A stretch of DNA of 64,000 nucleotides. Source: Streptomyces sp. NP160. GTDB lineage: Bacteria; Actinomycetota; Actinomycetes; Actinomycetales; Quadrisphaeraceae. The notes beneath the pieces are model-generated. The model did not search any database and was not told the origin of the DNA. It saw only the letters and a program-made list of their open reading frames with translations. Below, piece after piece: positions 14,597 through 22,286 of the stretch (positions are counted from its first letter, which is position 1; every line of letters starts with the position of its first letter). The stretch is from assembly GCF_006335115.1 (NCBI RefSeq), contig NZ_VDMJ01000003.1, positions 62,001-126,000 of the forward strand, read 5' to 3'. The translations under genes and the position numbers were made by a program.

Positions 14597-15927
14597 GCCT
14601 GCAGGCTAGGCGGTGCCGGCGCCGCGGCGTCGCGGCGCTCGCCGGGGGTGCCGGCCGCCGGCCGGGCCACCCGGCTGACCAGGAGCGAGGGCACCGCCAC
14701 GAGGGCCACCACGAGCAGCGCGTCGAGGACCCCCACGTGCTCGCCGAGGAAGCCCAGCAGGGGCGGGCCCGCGAGGAACGCCGTGTAGCCGATGGTGGTG
14801 ACCACGCTCACGCGCACGGCGGCGCGCTGCGGGTCGTCGGCCGCGGCGCTGATGCCCACCGGGAACCCGAGCGCCGCTCCCGCGCCCCACAGGACCGCGC
14901 CCACGAGCGCGAGCGGCAGCCACTCGCCGAAGACGACCAGCAGCGCGCCGACGGCGCCGAGCCCGGTGGTGGTGCGCAGCACCGGCACGCGGCCCCAGCG
15001 GTCGAGGGCCCACTGCCCGCCGAGGCGCGCGGCCGTCATGGCGGACAGGAACACGGCGAAGCCGACGGCACCGACCGCGGCGGAGGCGCCGTAGCCGTCG
15101 ACCAGGGCGATGGCCATCCAGTCGTTGGCCGTCCCCTCGGTGAACGCGGCCGACAGCACGAGGACGCCGATGAGCAGCGTGCGCGGCTCGCGCCAGGCGC
15201 CCAGGGCGCTCAGCCGCGCCGGTGCGACGGTCCCGGCGGGGTCCGCCGCCGCGTCGCGGGACGGCGACGGCTCGGCGTCCGCGGCCCCGGGCGCGCGCCC
15301 GTCCTCGGGCAGGAAGCGGCCGCTGGACCACCACAGCAGCGCCAGGGAGACGACGGCGACGGCGGCGGCGTGCACCCAGACCGGGACGTCGCCCCACGCC
15401 ATCGCGGCGCCGAGCCCGGCGGAGAGCACGGTGCCGCCGCTGAAGCCGGCGTGGAAGGCGGGCATGATCGACCTGCCGAGGTGCTGCTCGACCAGCGCGC
15501 CCTCGAGGTTCATGCCCACGTCCCAGGCCCCGATGCCGACGCCCATGAAGACCATGCCCAGCACGGTGAGCGGGACCGAGTGCAGGGCCGAGGCCGAGAA
15601 GGACGCCCACGCCAGCCCCCCGAGGCCGAGCACGGTGGCCAGGCGCACCAGGCGGGTGGTGCCGATGCGGGCGGCGAGCGGCCCGGCGGTGGGCAGCGCG
15701 GTGACCGACCCGACGGCGATGCACAGCAGCAGCAGGCCCAGCTGCGCCTGGGACAGGCCGAGGTCGTCCCGGGTGGTCGGCAGGCGCGAGGCCCAGGTGG
15801 CGAAGGCGATGCCGTTGAGGGCGAAGACGACGAAGACGGCCGTGCGCGCGGCGCGCACCTGCGGCGGCGGCTGCGCGCGGCGGGCGGCCTGCACGCCGGC
15901 GCCGGCGGCCGAGGGGGTGGTGGACAC
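14593..15927 (-). CDS. MFS transporter next to a LacI-type regulator
   Basis: 444 residues with 12 predicted membrane helices. Features include FALNGIAFATWASRLPTTRDDLG at the first helix region and GAWDVGMNLEGALVEQ in helix 4, typical of a group of MFS proteins related to fucose/efflux permeases. Starts with GTG at 15925-15927. It diverges from the LacI-family gene and the 82-base gap contains a perfect palindrome and that gene's -10, so it is the most likely target of that regulator. Its stop overlaps the murB start. A sugar-related or efflux substrate is a guess only. Confidence 0.85.
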   Translation of the reverse strand: MSTTPSAAGAGVQAARRAQPPPQVRAARTAVFVVFALNGIAFATWASRLPTTRDDLGLSQAQLGLLLLCIAVGSVTALPTAGPLAARIGTTRLVRLATVLGLGGLAWASFSASALHSVPLTVLGMVFMGVGIGAWDVGMNLEGALVEQHLGRSIMPAFHAGFSGGTVLSAGLGAAMAWGDVPVWVHAAAVAVVSLALLWWSSGRFLPEDGRAPGAADAEPSPSRDAAADPAGTVAPARLSALGAWREPRTLLIGVLVLSAAFTEGTANDWMAIALVDGYGASAAVGAVGFAVFLSAMTAARLGGQWALDRWGRVPVLRTTTGLGAVGALLVVFGEWLPLALVGAVLWGAGAALGFPVGISAAADDPQRAAVRVSVVTTIGYTAFLAGPPLLGFLGEHVGVLDALLVVALVAVPSLLVSRVARPAAGTPGERRDAAAPAPPSLQA

Positions 15928-15978
15928 GGGGGCTCCAGCGCTGCGGTGGTCGGTGGGGCGGTCACGGCCGCGCCACGA

Positions 15979-15992
15979 TCGAATCGATTCGA
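15979..15992. promoter_or_regulatory. Perfect 14-bp palindrome, likely LacI-type operator
   Basis: TCGAATCGATTCGA reads identically on both strands, with the central CG typical of LacI/GalR half-site junctions. It lies four bases upstream of the regulator's -10 box and between the divergent MFS and regulator genes, so one bound dimer could block both. It is a conspicuous AT-containing island in GC-rich DNA. Confidence 0.7.
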
Positions 15993-15996
15993 CGGC

Positions 15997-16002
15997 TAGG
16001 CT
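15997..16002 (+). promoter_or_regulatory. -10 box of the LacI-family gene
   Basis: TAGGCT ends seven bases before the GTG start, so the transcript would begin at or next to the start codon (leaderless). Confidence 0.55.
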
Positions 16003-16009
16003 CGCACCC

Positions 16010-17146
16010 GTGCGGGAGGCGGGTCAAGGCGACGCGGGGACCGGCGGCGCGGCGGGCCGCCCCGCGCGCCCCACCCTGAAGCAGGTGGCGGTCCGCGCCG
16101 GCGTCTCCACGTCCACGGCCTCGCTCGCCTTCTCCGGGGACGCCAGGGTGCTGGCGGCGACGCGGGACCGGGTGCTCGCCGCCGCCGCCGAGCTCGGCTA
16201 CGCCGGTCCCGACCCGCTGGCCCGCTCGCTGCGGCGCGGCCGCTCCCGCGTGGTCGGCGTCGTGGTGGGAGACCGGCTGGGCTACGCCTTCGCCGACCCG
16301 CTCGCCGTGGTCCAGCTGGACGCGCTCGCCGAGGAGGTCGGCGCGCTCGGCGCCGGGCTGCTGCTCATCGGCGGCGTCGAGGACGACCCGGCCCGGCTGG
16401 CCGTGGTCGAGCAGGCGCCCCTGGACGCCGTCGTGTTCGCCACCTGCGGCGGCGACGACGACCCGGCCCTGGACCTCCTGCTGCGCCGGCGCGTGCCGGT
16501 GGTCGGCGTCGAGGGCCCCTACCGGGACGGCGTGCACCTCGTCGACCTCGACAACCGCGGCGCGGCGCGGCAGGTGGCCGGGCACCTGGCGGACCTCGGG
16601 CACGCGGCAGCGGCGGTCGTGGCGCTGCCGTGGGGGCCCCACCGGCGCCGGGGCTGGCTGGAGGGTCCCCGCCGCGGGCTGCGCGGCTACAACGACGCGT
16701 GGGAGCGCCTGGCCGGCACCGAGGACGTCCTGCGAGCGGCGGGGGGCCCGCCGCTGCGGACCTGGGAGGCGGCCGCGAACTCCCGCGAGGAGGGCGAGGT
16801 CGCCGCGCGGGCCCTGCTCTGCGACGACGGCGGAGCTCCGCTGCCCGCCGGCCGGCGACCGACGGCCGTCGTCGCCCAGTCCGACCTGCTGGCCGTGGGC
16901 GTCGTCCAGGCGGCCCGGGCGCTGGGGCTGCAGGTCCCGGCGGACCTGTCCGTCACCGGCTACGACGGCGTCGAGACGCCCTGGCTCGGCGAGGACCGGC
17001 TCACCACCGTGCGCCAGCCCGCTGCGGCGCGCGGGCGCGAGGCCGGGCGCATGGTGGCCACCCTGCTCGCCGGCGGGGTCCCGGCGCCGGTGCACCTGCC
17101 GGTCGAGCTGGTGGTCGGGTCGACCAGCGCCAGTCCTCCCCGCTGA
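16010..17146 (+). CDS. LacI-family transcriptional regulator
   Basis: 378 residues. The N-terminal helix-turn-helix (TLKQVAVRAGVSTSTASLAF, about residues 22-41) is followed by the hinge with VLAAAAELGY and a periplasmic-binding-protein-like sensor domain ending in VTGYDGVETPWL and TTVRQPAAARGREAGRM, all standard for LacI/GalR. The GTG at 16010 was chosen because it lies seven bases after TAGGCT and starts just before the HTH. It probably controls itself and the divergent MFS gene through the palindrome at 15979-15992. The inducer is unknown. Transcribed toward hadB, which ends 52 bases beyond its stop. Confidence 0.93.
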   Translation: MREAGQGDAGTGGAAGRPARPTLKQVAVRAGVSTSTASLAFSGDARVLAATRDRVLAAAAELGYAGPDPLARSLRRGRSRVVGVVVGDRLGYAFADPLAVVQLDALAEEVGALGAGLLLIGGVEDDPARLAVVEQAPLDAVVFATCGGDDDPALDLLLRRRVPVVGVEGPYRDGVHLVDLDNRGAARQVAGHLADLGHAAAAVVALPWGPHRRRGWLEGPRRGLRGYNDAWERLAGTEDVLRAAGGPPLRTWEAAANSREEGEVAARALLCDDGGAPLPAGRRPTAVVAQSDLLAVGVVQAARALGLQVPADLSVTGYDGVETPWLGEDRLTTVRQPAAARGREAGRMVATLLAGGVPAPVHLPVELVVGSTSASPPR

Positions 17147-17198
17147 CCACCGCTGACCGGCGGGGCGGCGCCAGGCGGGGGCCTGCGGCGGGGGGGCG

Positions 17199-17627
17199 TC
17201 AGGCGGGGAGGCGCACGACGGCGCGGGCGCGCCCGAGCACGCGCGCGCCGCCGCAGGTGGCGGTGAGGTCGATGCGGGCGGTGCCTGCCGCGGGGTCCAC
17301 GGCACCGACGACGCCGCTGACCTCCAGGTCGGCACCCGTCTCGGCGTCGACCGGGACCTGCCCGGTGAACCGGGTGCCGTAGTCGACGACGGCACCGGGG
17401 TCGCCGCACCAGTCGACGACCACGCGGACCGCCAGTCCCATGGTCAGCATGCCGTGGGCGATGACGCCCGGCAGGCCCACCGAGCGCGCCACGTCGTCGG
17501 ACTGGTGGATCGGGTTCTGGTCGCCGCTGGCGTCCGCGTAGCGCACCAGGTCCGCGCGGGTGAGGTGCACGGTCGTCGACCCGACGACGTCGCCCACGGC
17601 GACCTCGGAGAGCTTCGGCACGGTCAC
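17199..17627 (-). CDS. hadB: MaoC-like (3R)-hydroxyacyl-ACP dehydratase subunit HadB
   Basis: 142 residues, the same length as mycobacterial HadB. The hot-dog hydratase signature is present: YADASGDQNPIHQSD with the catalytic Asp and His, then GVIAHGMLTMG. HadB is the catalytic partner that dehydrates 3-hydroxyacyl-ACP in fatty-acid chain elongation, working with HadA. I chose the GTG at 17625-17627, which overlaps the hadA stop (GTGA), rather than an upstream codon inside hadA. Three-gene order rpmG-hadA-hadB is conserved in Actinobacteria. Confidence 0.93.
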   Translation of the reverse strand: MTVPKLSEVAVGDVVGSTTVHLTRADLVRYADASGDQNPIHQSDDVARSVGLPGVIAHGMLTMGLAVRVVVDWCGDPGAVVDYGTRFTGQVPVDAETGADLEVSGVVGAVDPAAGTARIDLTATCGGARVLGRARAVVRLPA

Positions 17628-18067
17628 TCCCCGCGGACCACGAGCATGGAGGTGGACGTGCACACGGGCTCCCCCTCGGGGGTCGTGATCTCGTTGCGCG
17701 TGGTCACGAGGTCGTTGCCGGCCATCCGGCGCACCGACTCGACGGTGAGGGCGGCCACGAGCCTGTCCCCGGCGACGACCGGCCGGTGGAGGGTGAAGCG
17801 CTGCTCGCCGTGGACGACGCGGGCGAAGTCGACACCGGACGCGGGGTCCTCCACGAAGCGCGCGTCGCTGGACTGCGCCAGACCCACGAGGAAGGTCGGC
17901 GGCGCGACGACGTCGGCGTGCCCCAGCCCTCGCGCCGCGTCGACGTCGACGTGGGCGGGGTGGGTGGCACCGGTGGCCTGCGCGAAAGCAGCGATGGCCG
18001 CCCGGGTCACCTCGTAGGTGTCACCGGGCGGCCACGTGCGGCCGACCTGGTCGGCGGGCGTCGGCAC
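17624..18067 (-). CDS. hadA: MaoC-like dehydratase subunit HadA (UPF0336 type)
   Basis: About 147 residues. N-terminal MaoC-like domain with PPGDTYEVTRAAIAAFAQATG, then VVAPPTFLVGLAQSS where HadB has its catalytic segment; HadA subunits stabilise long acyl chains and lack full catalysis. The C-terminal half (GDRLVAALTVESVRRMAGNDLVTT) is typical. The start is uncertain: the GTG at 18065-18067 gives a family-like N-terminus but has no clear ribosome site, and the upstream gene rpmG ends only 32 bases earlier. Coupled to hadB by a 4-base overlap. Confidence 0.88.
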   Translation of the reverse strand: MPTPADQVGRTWPPGDTYEVTRAAIAAFAQATGATHPAHVDVDAARGLGHADVVAPPTFLVGLAQSSDARFVEDPASGVDFARVVHGEQRFTLHRPVVAGDRLVAALTVESVRRMAGNDLVTTRNEITTPEGEPVCTSTSMLVVRGE

Positions 18068-18099
18068 TGCGGGTGCGAGCGCGGCGCTGCGGGACCGCG

Positions 18100-18270
18100 T
18101 CAGCGGGTCTCGCGGTGGGTGGTGTGGCGGCCGTCGCGCGGGCAGAACTTCTTCATCTCCAGGCGGTCCGGGTCGTTGCGACGGTTCTTCTTGGTGATGT
18201 AGTTCCGCTCCTTGCACTCGGTGCACGCGAGCGTGATCTTCGGCCGGACGTCGGTCGACTTGCTGGCCAC
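18100..18270 (-). CDS. rpmG: 50S ribosomal protein L33
   Basis: 56 residues. Reads [23 protein letters not shown] then ends [17 protein letters not shown], unmistakably L33 of the type beside hadA. The first zinc knuckle (CTEC) is intact, but the second is CPRD, so one of the four expected cysteines is missing; metal binding may be weakened or use another ligand. GTG start at 18268-18270 with GAGAGGA upstream. First gene of the rpmG-hadA-hadB unit. Confidence 0.95.
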   Translation of the reverse strand: MASKSTDVRPKITLACTECKERNYITKKNRRNDPDRLEMKKFCPRDGRHTTHRETR

Positions 18271-18338
18271 GGCAGGCCGTCCTCTCACATCTGCGACAGC
18301 CGTCCGCACGGGGTGCGGCGGCACGGGTTCGGCGCAGC

Positions 18339-18344
18339 AGTCTA
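18339..18344 (-). promoter_or_regulatory. Candidate -10 box of rpmG-hadA-hadB
   Basis: TAGACT on the minus strand, about 69 bases before the rpmG start. The -35 is weak. The same hexamer precedes the rplJ leader. Confidence 0.4.
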
Positions 18345-18400
18345 CGCGGCGCCCGGACCGGTCGTGACCAGCCGGCGCCCGGGGGACGACGTGCAGCGCG

Positions 18401-18474
18401 TAGCGGGAGAGGGACTCGAACCCTCGACCTCACGATTATGAGTCGTGCGCTCTCGCCGACTGAGCTACCCCGCC
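18401..18474 (-). tRNA. tRNA-Met (anticodon CAT), elongator type
   Basis: Cloverleaf with GGCGGGG pairing TCCCGCT (two G-U pairs), D arm GCTCAGTCGGCGAGAGC, anticodon loop CTCATAA, T arm GAGGG TTCGAGT CCCTC. Discriminator A. The first acceptor pair is closed (G-U), unlike the usual mismatch of initiator tRNA. Confidence 0.95.
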
Positions 18475-18515
18475 AGGGGGGCTGGCCCGCCGCTCGCGCC
18501 GCTGACCAGCCGTGG

Positions 18516-18588
18516 AGCCCCGATAGGGAATCGAACCCTAGACCTTCTCCTTACCATGGAGACGCTCTGCCGACTGAGCTATCGGGGC
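18516..18588 (-). tRNA. tRNA-Thr (anticodon GGT)
   Basis: Acceptor GCCCCGA/TCGGGGC, anticodon stem TCTCC/GGAGA with loop ATGGTAA, T arm TAGGG TTCGATT CCCTA. It lies 41 bases upstream of tRNA-Met on the same strand and the two are probably one transcript. Confidence 0.96.
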
Positions 18589-18599
18589 CGGCGACCGCG

Positions 18600-18605
18600 A
18601 GCCTA
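18600..18605 (-). promoter_or_regulatory. -10 box upstream of tRNA-Thr/tRNA-Met
   Basis: TAGGCT on the minus strand, ending 11 bases before the mature tRNA-Thr 5' end, a normal distance for a short precursor leader. Confidence 0.5.
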
Positions 18606-18647
18606 CACGGCCTCCGGAGGAGGGCCGCGCAGACCCGCGGACTCGCG

Positions 18648-18729
18648 TGGCAGGTGCAGGATTCGAACCTGCGAAGGCATTGCCGGCTGATTTACAGTCA
18701 GCTCCCATTGGCCGCTCGGGCAACCTGCC
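18648..18729 (-). tRNA. tRNA-Tyr (anticodon GTA)
   Basis: 82 bases, class II with a long variable arm (CCGGCAATGCCTTC region). Acceptor GGCAGGT/ACCTGCC, anticodon loop CTGTAAA. Discriminator A, no encoded CCA. Confidence 0.96.
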
Positions 18730-18738
18730 GCGGCTGCC

Positions 18739-18745
18739 TACGATA
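18739..18745. promoter_or_regulatory. Overlapping divergent -10 boxes (tRNA-Tyr / yajQ)
   Basis: The 7-mer TACGATA contains TACGAT on the plus strand (18739-18744, toward yajQ) and TATCGT on the minus strand (18740-18745, 11 bases before tRNA-Tyr). Either or both may be used; they could not be occupied together. Confidence 0.45.
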
Positions 18746-18856
18746 GCAAGCCCTCTCGCCGGGTGCGGCGCAGTCCCCCCGGGGCGCGCCCCCGGAGCGC
18801 GAGGAGCCCCGCCCAGCAGCACCCCCCAGCACCCCCAGCACGCAGGAGGCACCCCC

Positions 18857-19351
18857 GTGGCCAGCGAGTCGTCGTTCGACGTCGTCAGCAAGCTCGACCG
18901 CCAGGAGGTCGACAACGCGCTGAACCAGGCCGCCAAGGAGATCGCCCAGCGGTACGACTTCAAGGGCACCGGCGCCTCCGTGGAGTGGAGCGGGACCGAG
19001 GCGATCGCCATGAGCGCCAACAGCGAGGAGCGCGTCAAGGCCGTCCTCGACGTGCTGCAGACCAAGCTCATCAAGCGCGGGGTGTCCCTGAAGGCGCTCG
19101 ACGCGGGCGAGCCCCGCCTGTCGGGCAAGGAGTACCGGCTCGACGCCTCCCTCAAGGAGGGGCTGAGCCAGGAGGACGCCAAGAAGATCGGCAAGATCGT
19201 CCGCGACGAGGGCCCCAAGGGGGTCAAGACCCAGGTGACGGGCGACGAGCTGCGCGTGTCGGCCAAGAGCCGCGACGACCTCCAGGCGGTCATCGCGCTG
19301 CTCAAGGGCGCCGACCTCGACGTCGCGCTCCAGTTCGTCAACTACCGCTGA
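18857..19351 (+). CDS. yajQ: YajQ-family nucleotide-binding protein
   Basis: 164 residues. Family hallmarks: [20 protein letters not shown] at the start, [17 protein letters not shown], and the C-terminal ending [13 protein letters not shown]. Members have two ferredoxin-like domains; some bind cyclic-di-GMP and others have been tied to RNA or phage functions, but the role in Actinobacteria is not established. The GTG at 18857 follows GCAGGAGGC by five bases; a longer frame upstream runs through tRNA-Tyr and is not credible. It ends at a strong terminator. Confidence 0.93.
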   Translation: MASESSFDVVSKLDRQEVDNALNQAAKEIAQRYDFKGTGASVEWSGTEAIAMSANSEERVKAVLDVLQTKLIKRGVSLKALDAGEPRLSGKEYRLDASLKEGLSQEDAKKIGKIVRDEGPKGVKTQVTGDELRVSAKSRDDLQAVIALLKGADLDVALQFVNYR

Positions 19352-19358
19352 CGCACCG

Positions 19359-19400
19359 CCCCGCCCCGCCCCGCGCCGGCGGGCGCGGGGCGGGGCGGGG
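19359..19400. terminator. 19-bp bidirectional terminator hairpin
   Basis: Perfect inverted repeat (19359-19377 with 19382-19400), all G and C, four-base loop GGCG, between the convergent yajQ and ABC permease genes. No T-tract. Its stability makes it the strongest stem in the window. Confidence 0.85.
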
Positions 19401-19401
19401 G

Positions 19402-20196
19402 TCAGGCGTCGCGGCGGTGGGCCCGCGCGGCCACGGCCACGACCAGGACGCCGACGGCGGCGGTGAGGGCCACCCCGGCCGCCGCCGTGCCGACGGCCCA
19501 GGTGGGCCCGGCCGCCACGGGCGGCAGCGCCACCAGGCGGGCTGCGGCCGCCGCCGGGAGCAGCTGCTCGGCGGCGTCCCCCCACGCGGAGCGCGGCAGC
19601 ACCAGGCCCAGCACCGGTTCGGCGACCAGGGGCCAGGCGACCACCGCGGCCACCGCGGCCACCGCGCTGCGCAGCAGCGAGGCCAGGGCCAGGCCCGCCA
19701 GGCCCTGCAGCACCACGACGGCGGCGTGGCCGAGCAGCGGCAGCACCACGACGAGCGGCCGCGGGGCCTGGGCCACGAGCTGCTGACCGGGCCAGAGCAG
19801 CACGACCGCCGCGGCGGCCAGGACCGCGGCGAGCGCCAGCACGGCGGCCCACGCGGCCACCAGGGCCGCCCGCGCGGTGAGGAGCGCTCCCCGCCGCGGC
19901 ACCACCACGAGGGCCGTGCGCTCGGCCCCGTGGCGCGCGTCGCCCGCCACGACGAGGGCGCCCGCCAGGGCGGCGAGCGCCCCCACCACCGACAGGCCCG
20001 AGGCGCTGCCACCGGTGAGGGCGTCCAGCAGGCCACCGCGGCCCAGGTCGGTCCGCTCACCCAGGGCGCACAGGGCTGCGGCGCCCGCAGCGCCGGCAGC
20101 GGCCGCGAGGACGAGCAGCACGGCGGTGGAGCGGACGGTCAGCAGCCGGACCACCTCCAGGCGCCAGGCCGCGGCGAGCGCGGCGGACGGGCTCAC
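19402..20196 (-). CDS. ABC-2-type permease, unknown substrate
   Basis: 264 residues, very Ala/Leu/Val rich, with about six predicted membrane spans arranged as in ABC-2 permeases (first span near residues 20-40, last near 240-258). No recognisable substrate motif. GTG start at 20194-20196 overlaps the stop of the upstream ATPase gene (GTGA), so the two make a dedicated pair. Ends two bases from a strong hairpin. Function could be lipid, peptide or antibiotic export; the sequence does not say. Confidence 0.75.
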   Translation of the reverse strand: MSPSAALAAAWRLEVVRLLTVRSTAVLLVLAAAAGAAGAAALCALGERTDLGRGGLLDALTGGSASGLSVVGALAALAGALVVAGDARHGAERTALVVVPRRGALLTARAALVAAWAAVLALAAVLAAAAVVLLWPGQQLVAQAPRPLVVVLPLLGHAAVVVLQGLAGLALASLLRSAVAAVAAVVAWPLVAEPVLGLVLPRSAWGDAAEQLLPAAAAARLVALPPVAAGPTWAVGTAAAGVALTAAVGVLVVAVAARAHRRDA

Positions 20197-21143
20197 GCCG
20201 TCACCGCCGGGGCGGCGGTGCCGCCGGCGGCGGCGCCGTGGGCGCGGGGCCCGGGCAGCAGCGCCGTCTCCGGCAGCTGCAGGGACTGCAGCGCGGCGTC
20301 CAGGTCCGCCGCGCGCTGGTGCAGCTCGTGGACGGCGACCCCCTCGGCGCGCGCCACCTCGCCCACGGCCGCCATGTCGAGCCCCGTCACCAGCAGCGCG
20401 CCGTCGGGCTCGGGGGTGACGGCGCCGCCCCAGCGGAGCACGGCGCCGGCGAGCAGGCCCGGGTCGCTGGCGCGGACGAGCACGGCGCCGCCCGCACCGG
20501 CGAGCAGCTCGGCCGCCGGTCCGCGGGCGCCGAGCCGCCCGCGGCGCAGCACCACGAGACCGTCCGCGCACGCGACGACGTCAGCGGCCCGCGAGGCCGC
20601 CACGAGCGCGCTGCCGCCGGCCTCGGCGTGGCGGCGCAGGAGCCCGTGCAGCCACGCGCGGTCATCGTCGTCGAGACCCGCGAAGGGGTCGTCCAGGAGC
20701 AGCGCGCGAGGTCGGCCCAGGAGCGCTCCGGCCACGGCCAGGCGCTGGGCGGCACCGCGGCGGAAGGCGCCGGGACGCGCGCGCTCGGCACCGACGAGAC
20801 CGACCCGCTCGAGGACCTCCCCCACCCGGCGGCGGGGCACCCCGGCGCCCGCCGCGAGCACCCGCAGGTGGCCCAGGGCGGTGCGCCCGGGGTGCAGTGC
20901 TCGCGGGTCCAGCGCCGCGCCCACGGCCTGCGCCGGGCGGGGCAGGGCGGCGAAGGGGACGCCGTCGAAGAGCACCAGCCCGCTGCCGCGGTCCAGCCCG
21001 ACGGCGAGGCGCAGGACGGTCGTCTTGCCCGCGCCGGCCGGTCCCAGGAGGCCGGTGACGGCTCCGTCGGGAACGGTGAAGGAGAGGTCGTCGACGGCGA
21101 GGCGGCTGCCGTGGCGCTTGCTCAGCGCGAGGGCCTCGATCAC
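20193..21143 (-). CDS. ABC transporter ATP-binding protein with degenerate motifs
   Basis: 316 residues. Walker A is intact (LLGPAGAGKTT, about residues 32-42). The Q-loop region reads GAALDPRALHPGRTALGHL, as in a group of actinobacterial ABC-2 ATPases. The signature is FRRGAAQRLAVA rather than LSGGQ. After the Walker B aspartate the usual catalytic Glu is Asp (LLLDDPFAGLDDDD), and the switch His is replaced (LVAASRAADVV). Such changes can slow ATP hydrolysis or indicate a non-transport role. The C-terminal 90 residues are Ala-rich. Overlaps the permease start by four bases. Confidence 0.85.
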   Translation of the reverse strand: MIEALALSKRHGSRLAVDDLSFTVPDGAVTGLLGPAGAGKTTVLRLAVGLDRGSGLVLFDGVPFAALPRPAQAVGAALDPRALHPGRTALGHLRVLAAGAGVPRRRVGEVLERVGLVGAERARPGAFRRGAAQRLAVAGALLGRPRALLLDDPFAGLDDDDRAWLHGLLRRHAEAGGSALVAASRAADVVACADGLVVLRRGRLGARGPAAELLAGAGGAVLVRASDPGLLAGAVLRWGGAVTPEPDGALLVTGLDMAAVGEVARAEGVAVHELHQRAADLDAALQSLQLPETALLPGPRAHGAAAGGTAAPAVTA

Positions 21144-21263
21144 CGGTCGAGAGTCGCACAGGAGGGGGTGGCGGGGGGCCGGTTTCGGCAGCGCGGCAGC
21201 CCCCCGGCGCGTCGCGCGCCCGAGCGGCCGCCGGGAGGTCCGGCGGCCGCTCAGGAGGCGCGG

Positions 21264-22133
21264 TCAGCGGGCGCGGTAGCCGTACGCCATCTCCTCGAGG
21301 CGGGCGATCCGCTCGGCCATCGGCGGGTGGGTGCTGAACAGCTTGGAGACGTCCTGGGCGCGGAACGGGTTGGCGATGAACAGGTGCGCGCTGTTCTGCA
21401 CCTGGCGCTCCGGCGCGAGGGGGCGGACCTGCGTGCCCCTCTCGAGCTTGCGCAGCGCGGACGCGAGCGCCAGCGGGTCGCCGGTGAGCTGCGCGCCGTC
21501 CTCGTCGGCGTCGTACTCGCGGGTGCGGCTGATGGCCATCTGCACCACGCCCCCGGCGAGGGGGCCGAGGAAGAGGATGAGCATGGCGGCCAGCGGGTTG
21601 GAGCGCTCGTCGCGGCTGCCGCCGAAGAACATCGCCATGTAGGCGAGGTAGGTGATGACCGAGGCCATCGCCGCGGCGATGGAGCTGGTGAGGATGTCGC
21701 GGTTGTAGACGTGCATGAGCTCGTGCCCGAGCACCCCGCGCAGCTCGCGCTCGTCGAGGATGTCGAGGATGCCCTGGGTGGCGCAGACCTTGGCGTTCCT
21801 GGGGTTGCGGCCGGTCGCGAAGGCGTTGGGGGCCGAGGTCGGGGAGACGTAGAGCTGCGGCATCGGCTGGCCCGCGCGCTCGGAGAGCTCGCGGACGATG
21901 CGGTGCATCGCCGGCTGCTCCGCCTCGGTGACGGGCCGGGCGCGCATGGCGCGCACCGCGACGGAACCCGACGTCCAGTAGGCGATGCCGTTGACGACGA
22001 GCGCGATGACCAGCCCGATCGTCAGGGCCTGGGCGTTGCCGCCGAACAGCAGGAAGCTGGCCAGCAGCACGACGCCGCCGAGCAGGCCGAACAGCACCGC
22101 GGTCTTGACGCCGTTGAAGTGCCCGTGGGCCAT
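21264..22133 (-). CDS. htpX: Membrane zinc metalloprotease HtpX
   Basis: M48-family protease that degrades misfolded membrane proteins. 289 residues with two N-terminal membrane spans (about 10-55), the zinc motif HELMH inside [15 protein letters not shown], two further spans (about 155-205), the third zinc ligand Glu in [13 protein letters not shown], and a C-terminal [20 protein letters not shown] start with GGGAGAGGA upstream. It diverges from korA; direct repeats TCTTGAC lie 23-40 bases before the start and may carry its regulation. Confidence 0.96.
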   Translation of the reverse strand: MAHGHFNGVKTAVLFGLLGGVVLLASFLLFGGNAQALTIGLVIALVVNGIAYWTSGSVAVRAMRARPVTEAEQPAMHRIVRELSERAGQPMPQLYVSPTSAPNAFATGRNPRNAKVCATQGILDILDERELRGVLGHELMHVYNRDILTSSIAAAMASVITYLAYMAMFFGGSRDERSNPLAAMLILFLGPLAGGVVQMAISRTREYDADEDGAQLTGDPLALASALRKLERGTQVRPLAPERQVQNSAHLFIANPFRAQDVSKLFSTHPPMAERIARLEEMAYGYRAR

Positions 22134-22155
22134 GGGGTCCTCTCCCGAACCTGGT

Positions 22156-22173
22156 TCTTGACTCTCTCTTGAC
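22156..22173. repeat. Direct repeat TCTTGAC, 11-bp spacing, upstream of htpX
   Basis: TCTTGAC at 22156-22162 and 22167-22173, one helical turn apart, in the 5' region of htpX. It could be a regulator-binding site or a coincidental pair; TTGAC also resembles a -35 on the plus strand, but with no partner -10 at the right distance. Confidence 0.35.
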
Positions 22174-22250
22174 CTGCAACGCCCCGCCCCTGCGCCGCGT
22201 TCCCGCGCTGGGCCGCTCGTGGGACGTCTCACAGGAGGTTCCCAGCACAG

Positions 22251-22278
22251 GGCCGCACGCGGTGCGCGGCCGTAGCAT
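22251..22278 (+). promoter_or_regulatory. korA promoter region with near-palindrome
   Basis: TAGCAT (22273-22278) ends eight bases before the GTG chosen for korA, a leaderless arrangement. Just upstream, GGCCGCAC (22251-22258) faces GTGCGCGGCC (22262-22271), an interrupted inverted repeat where a -35 would lie, which may be an operator. Confidence 0.4.
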
Positions 22279-22286
22279 CGATGCAC

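Noticed and set aside
17147-17198. Hairpin between the LacI-type gene and hadB
   Set aside because: Only about five base pairs (CAGGC with GCCTG); too weak to call a terminator.
18401-18729. Open frames crossing the tRNA genes
   Set aside because: The three tRNA cloverleafs are complete, and the frames through them are incidental.
22281-22283. ATG as the korA start
   Set aside because: GTG at 22287 fits the TAGCAT spacing better; the difference is two residues and remains unproven.
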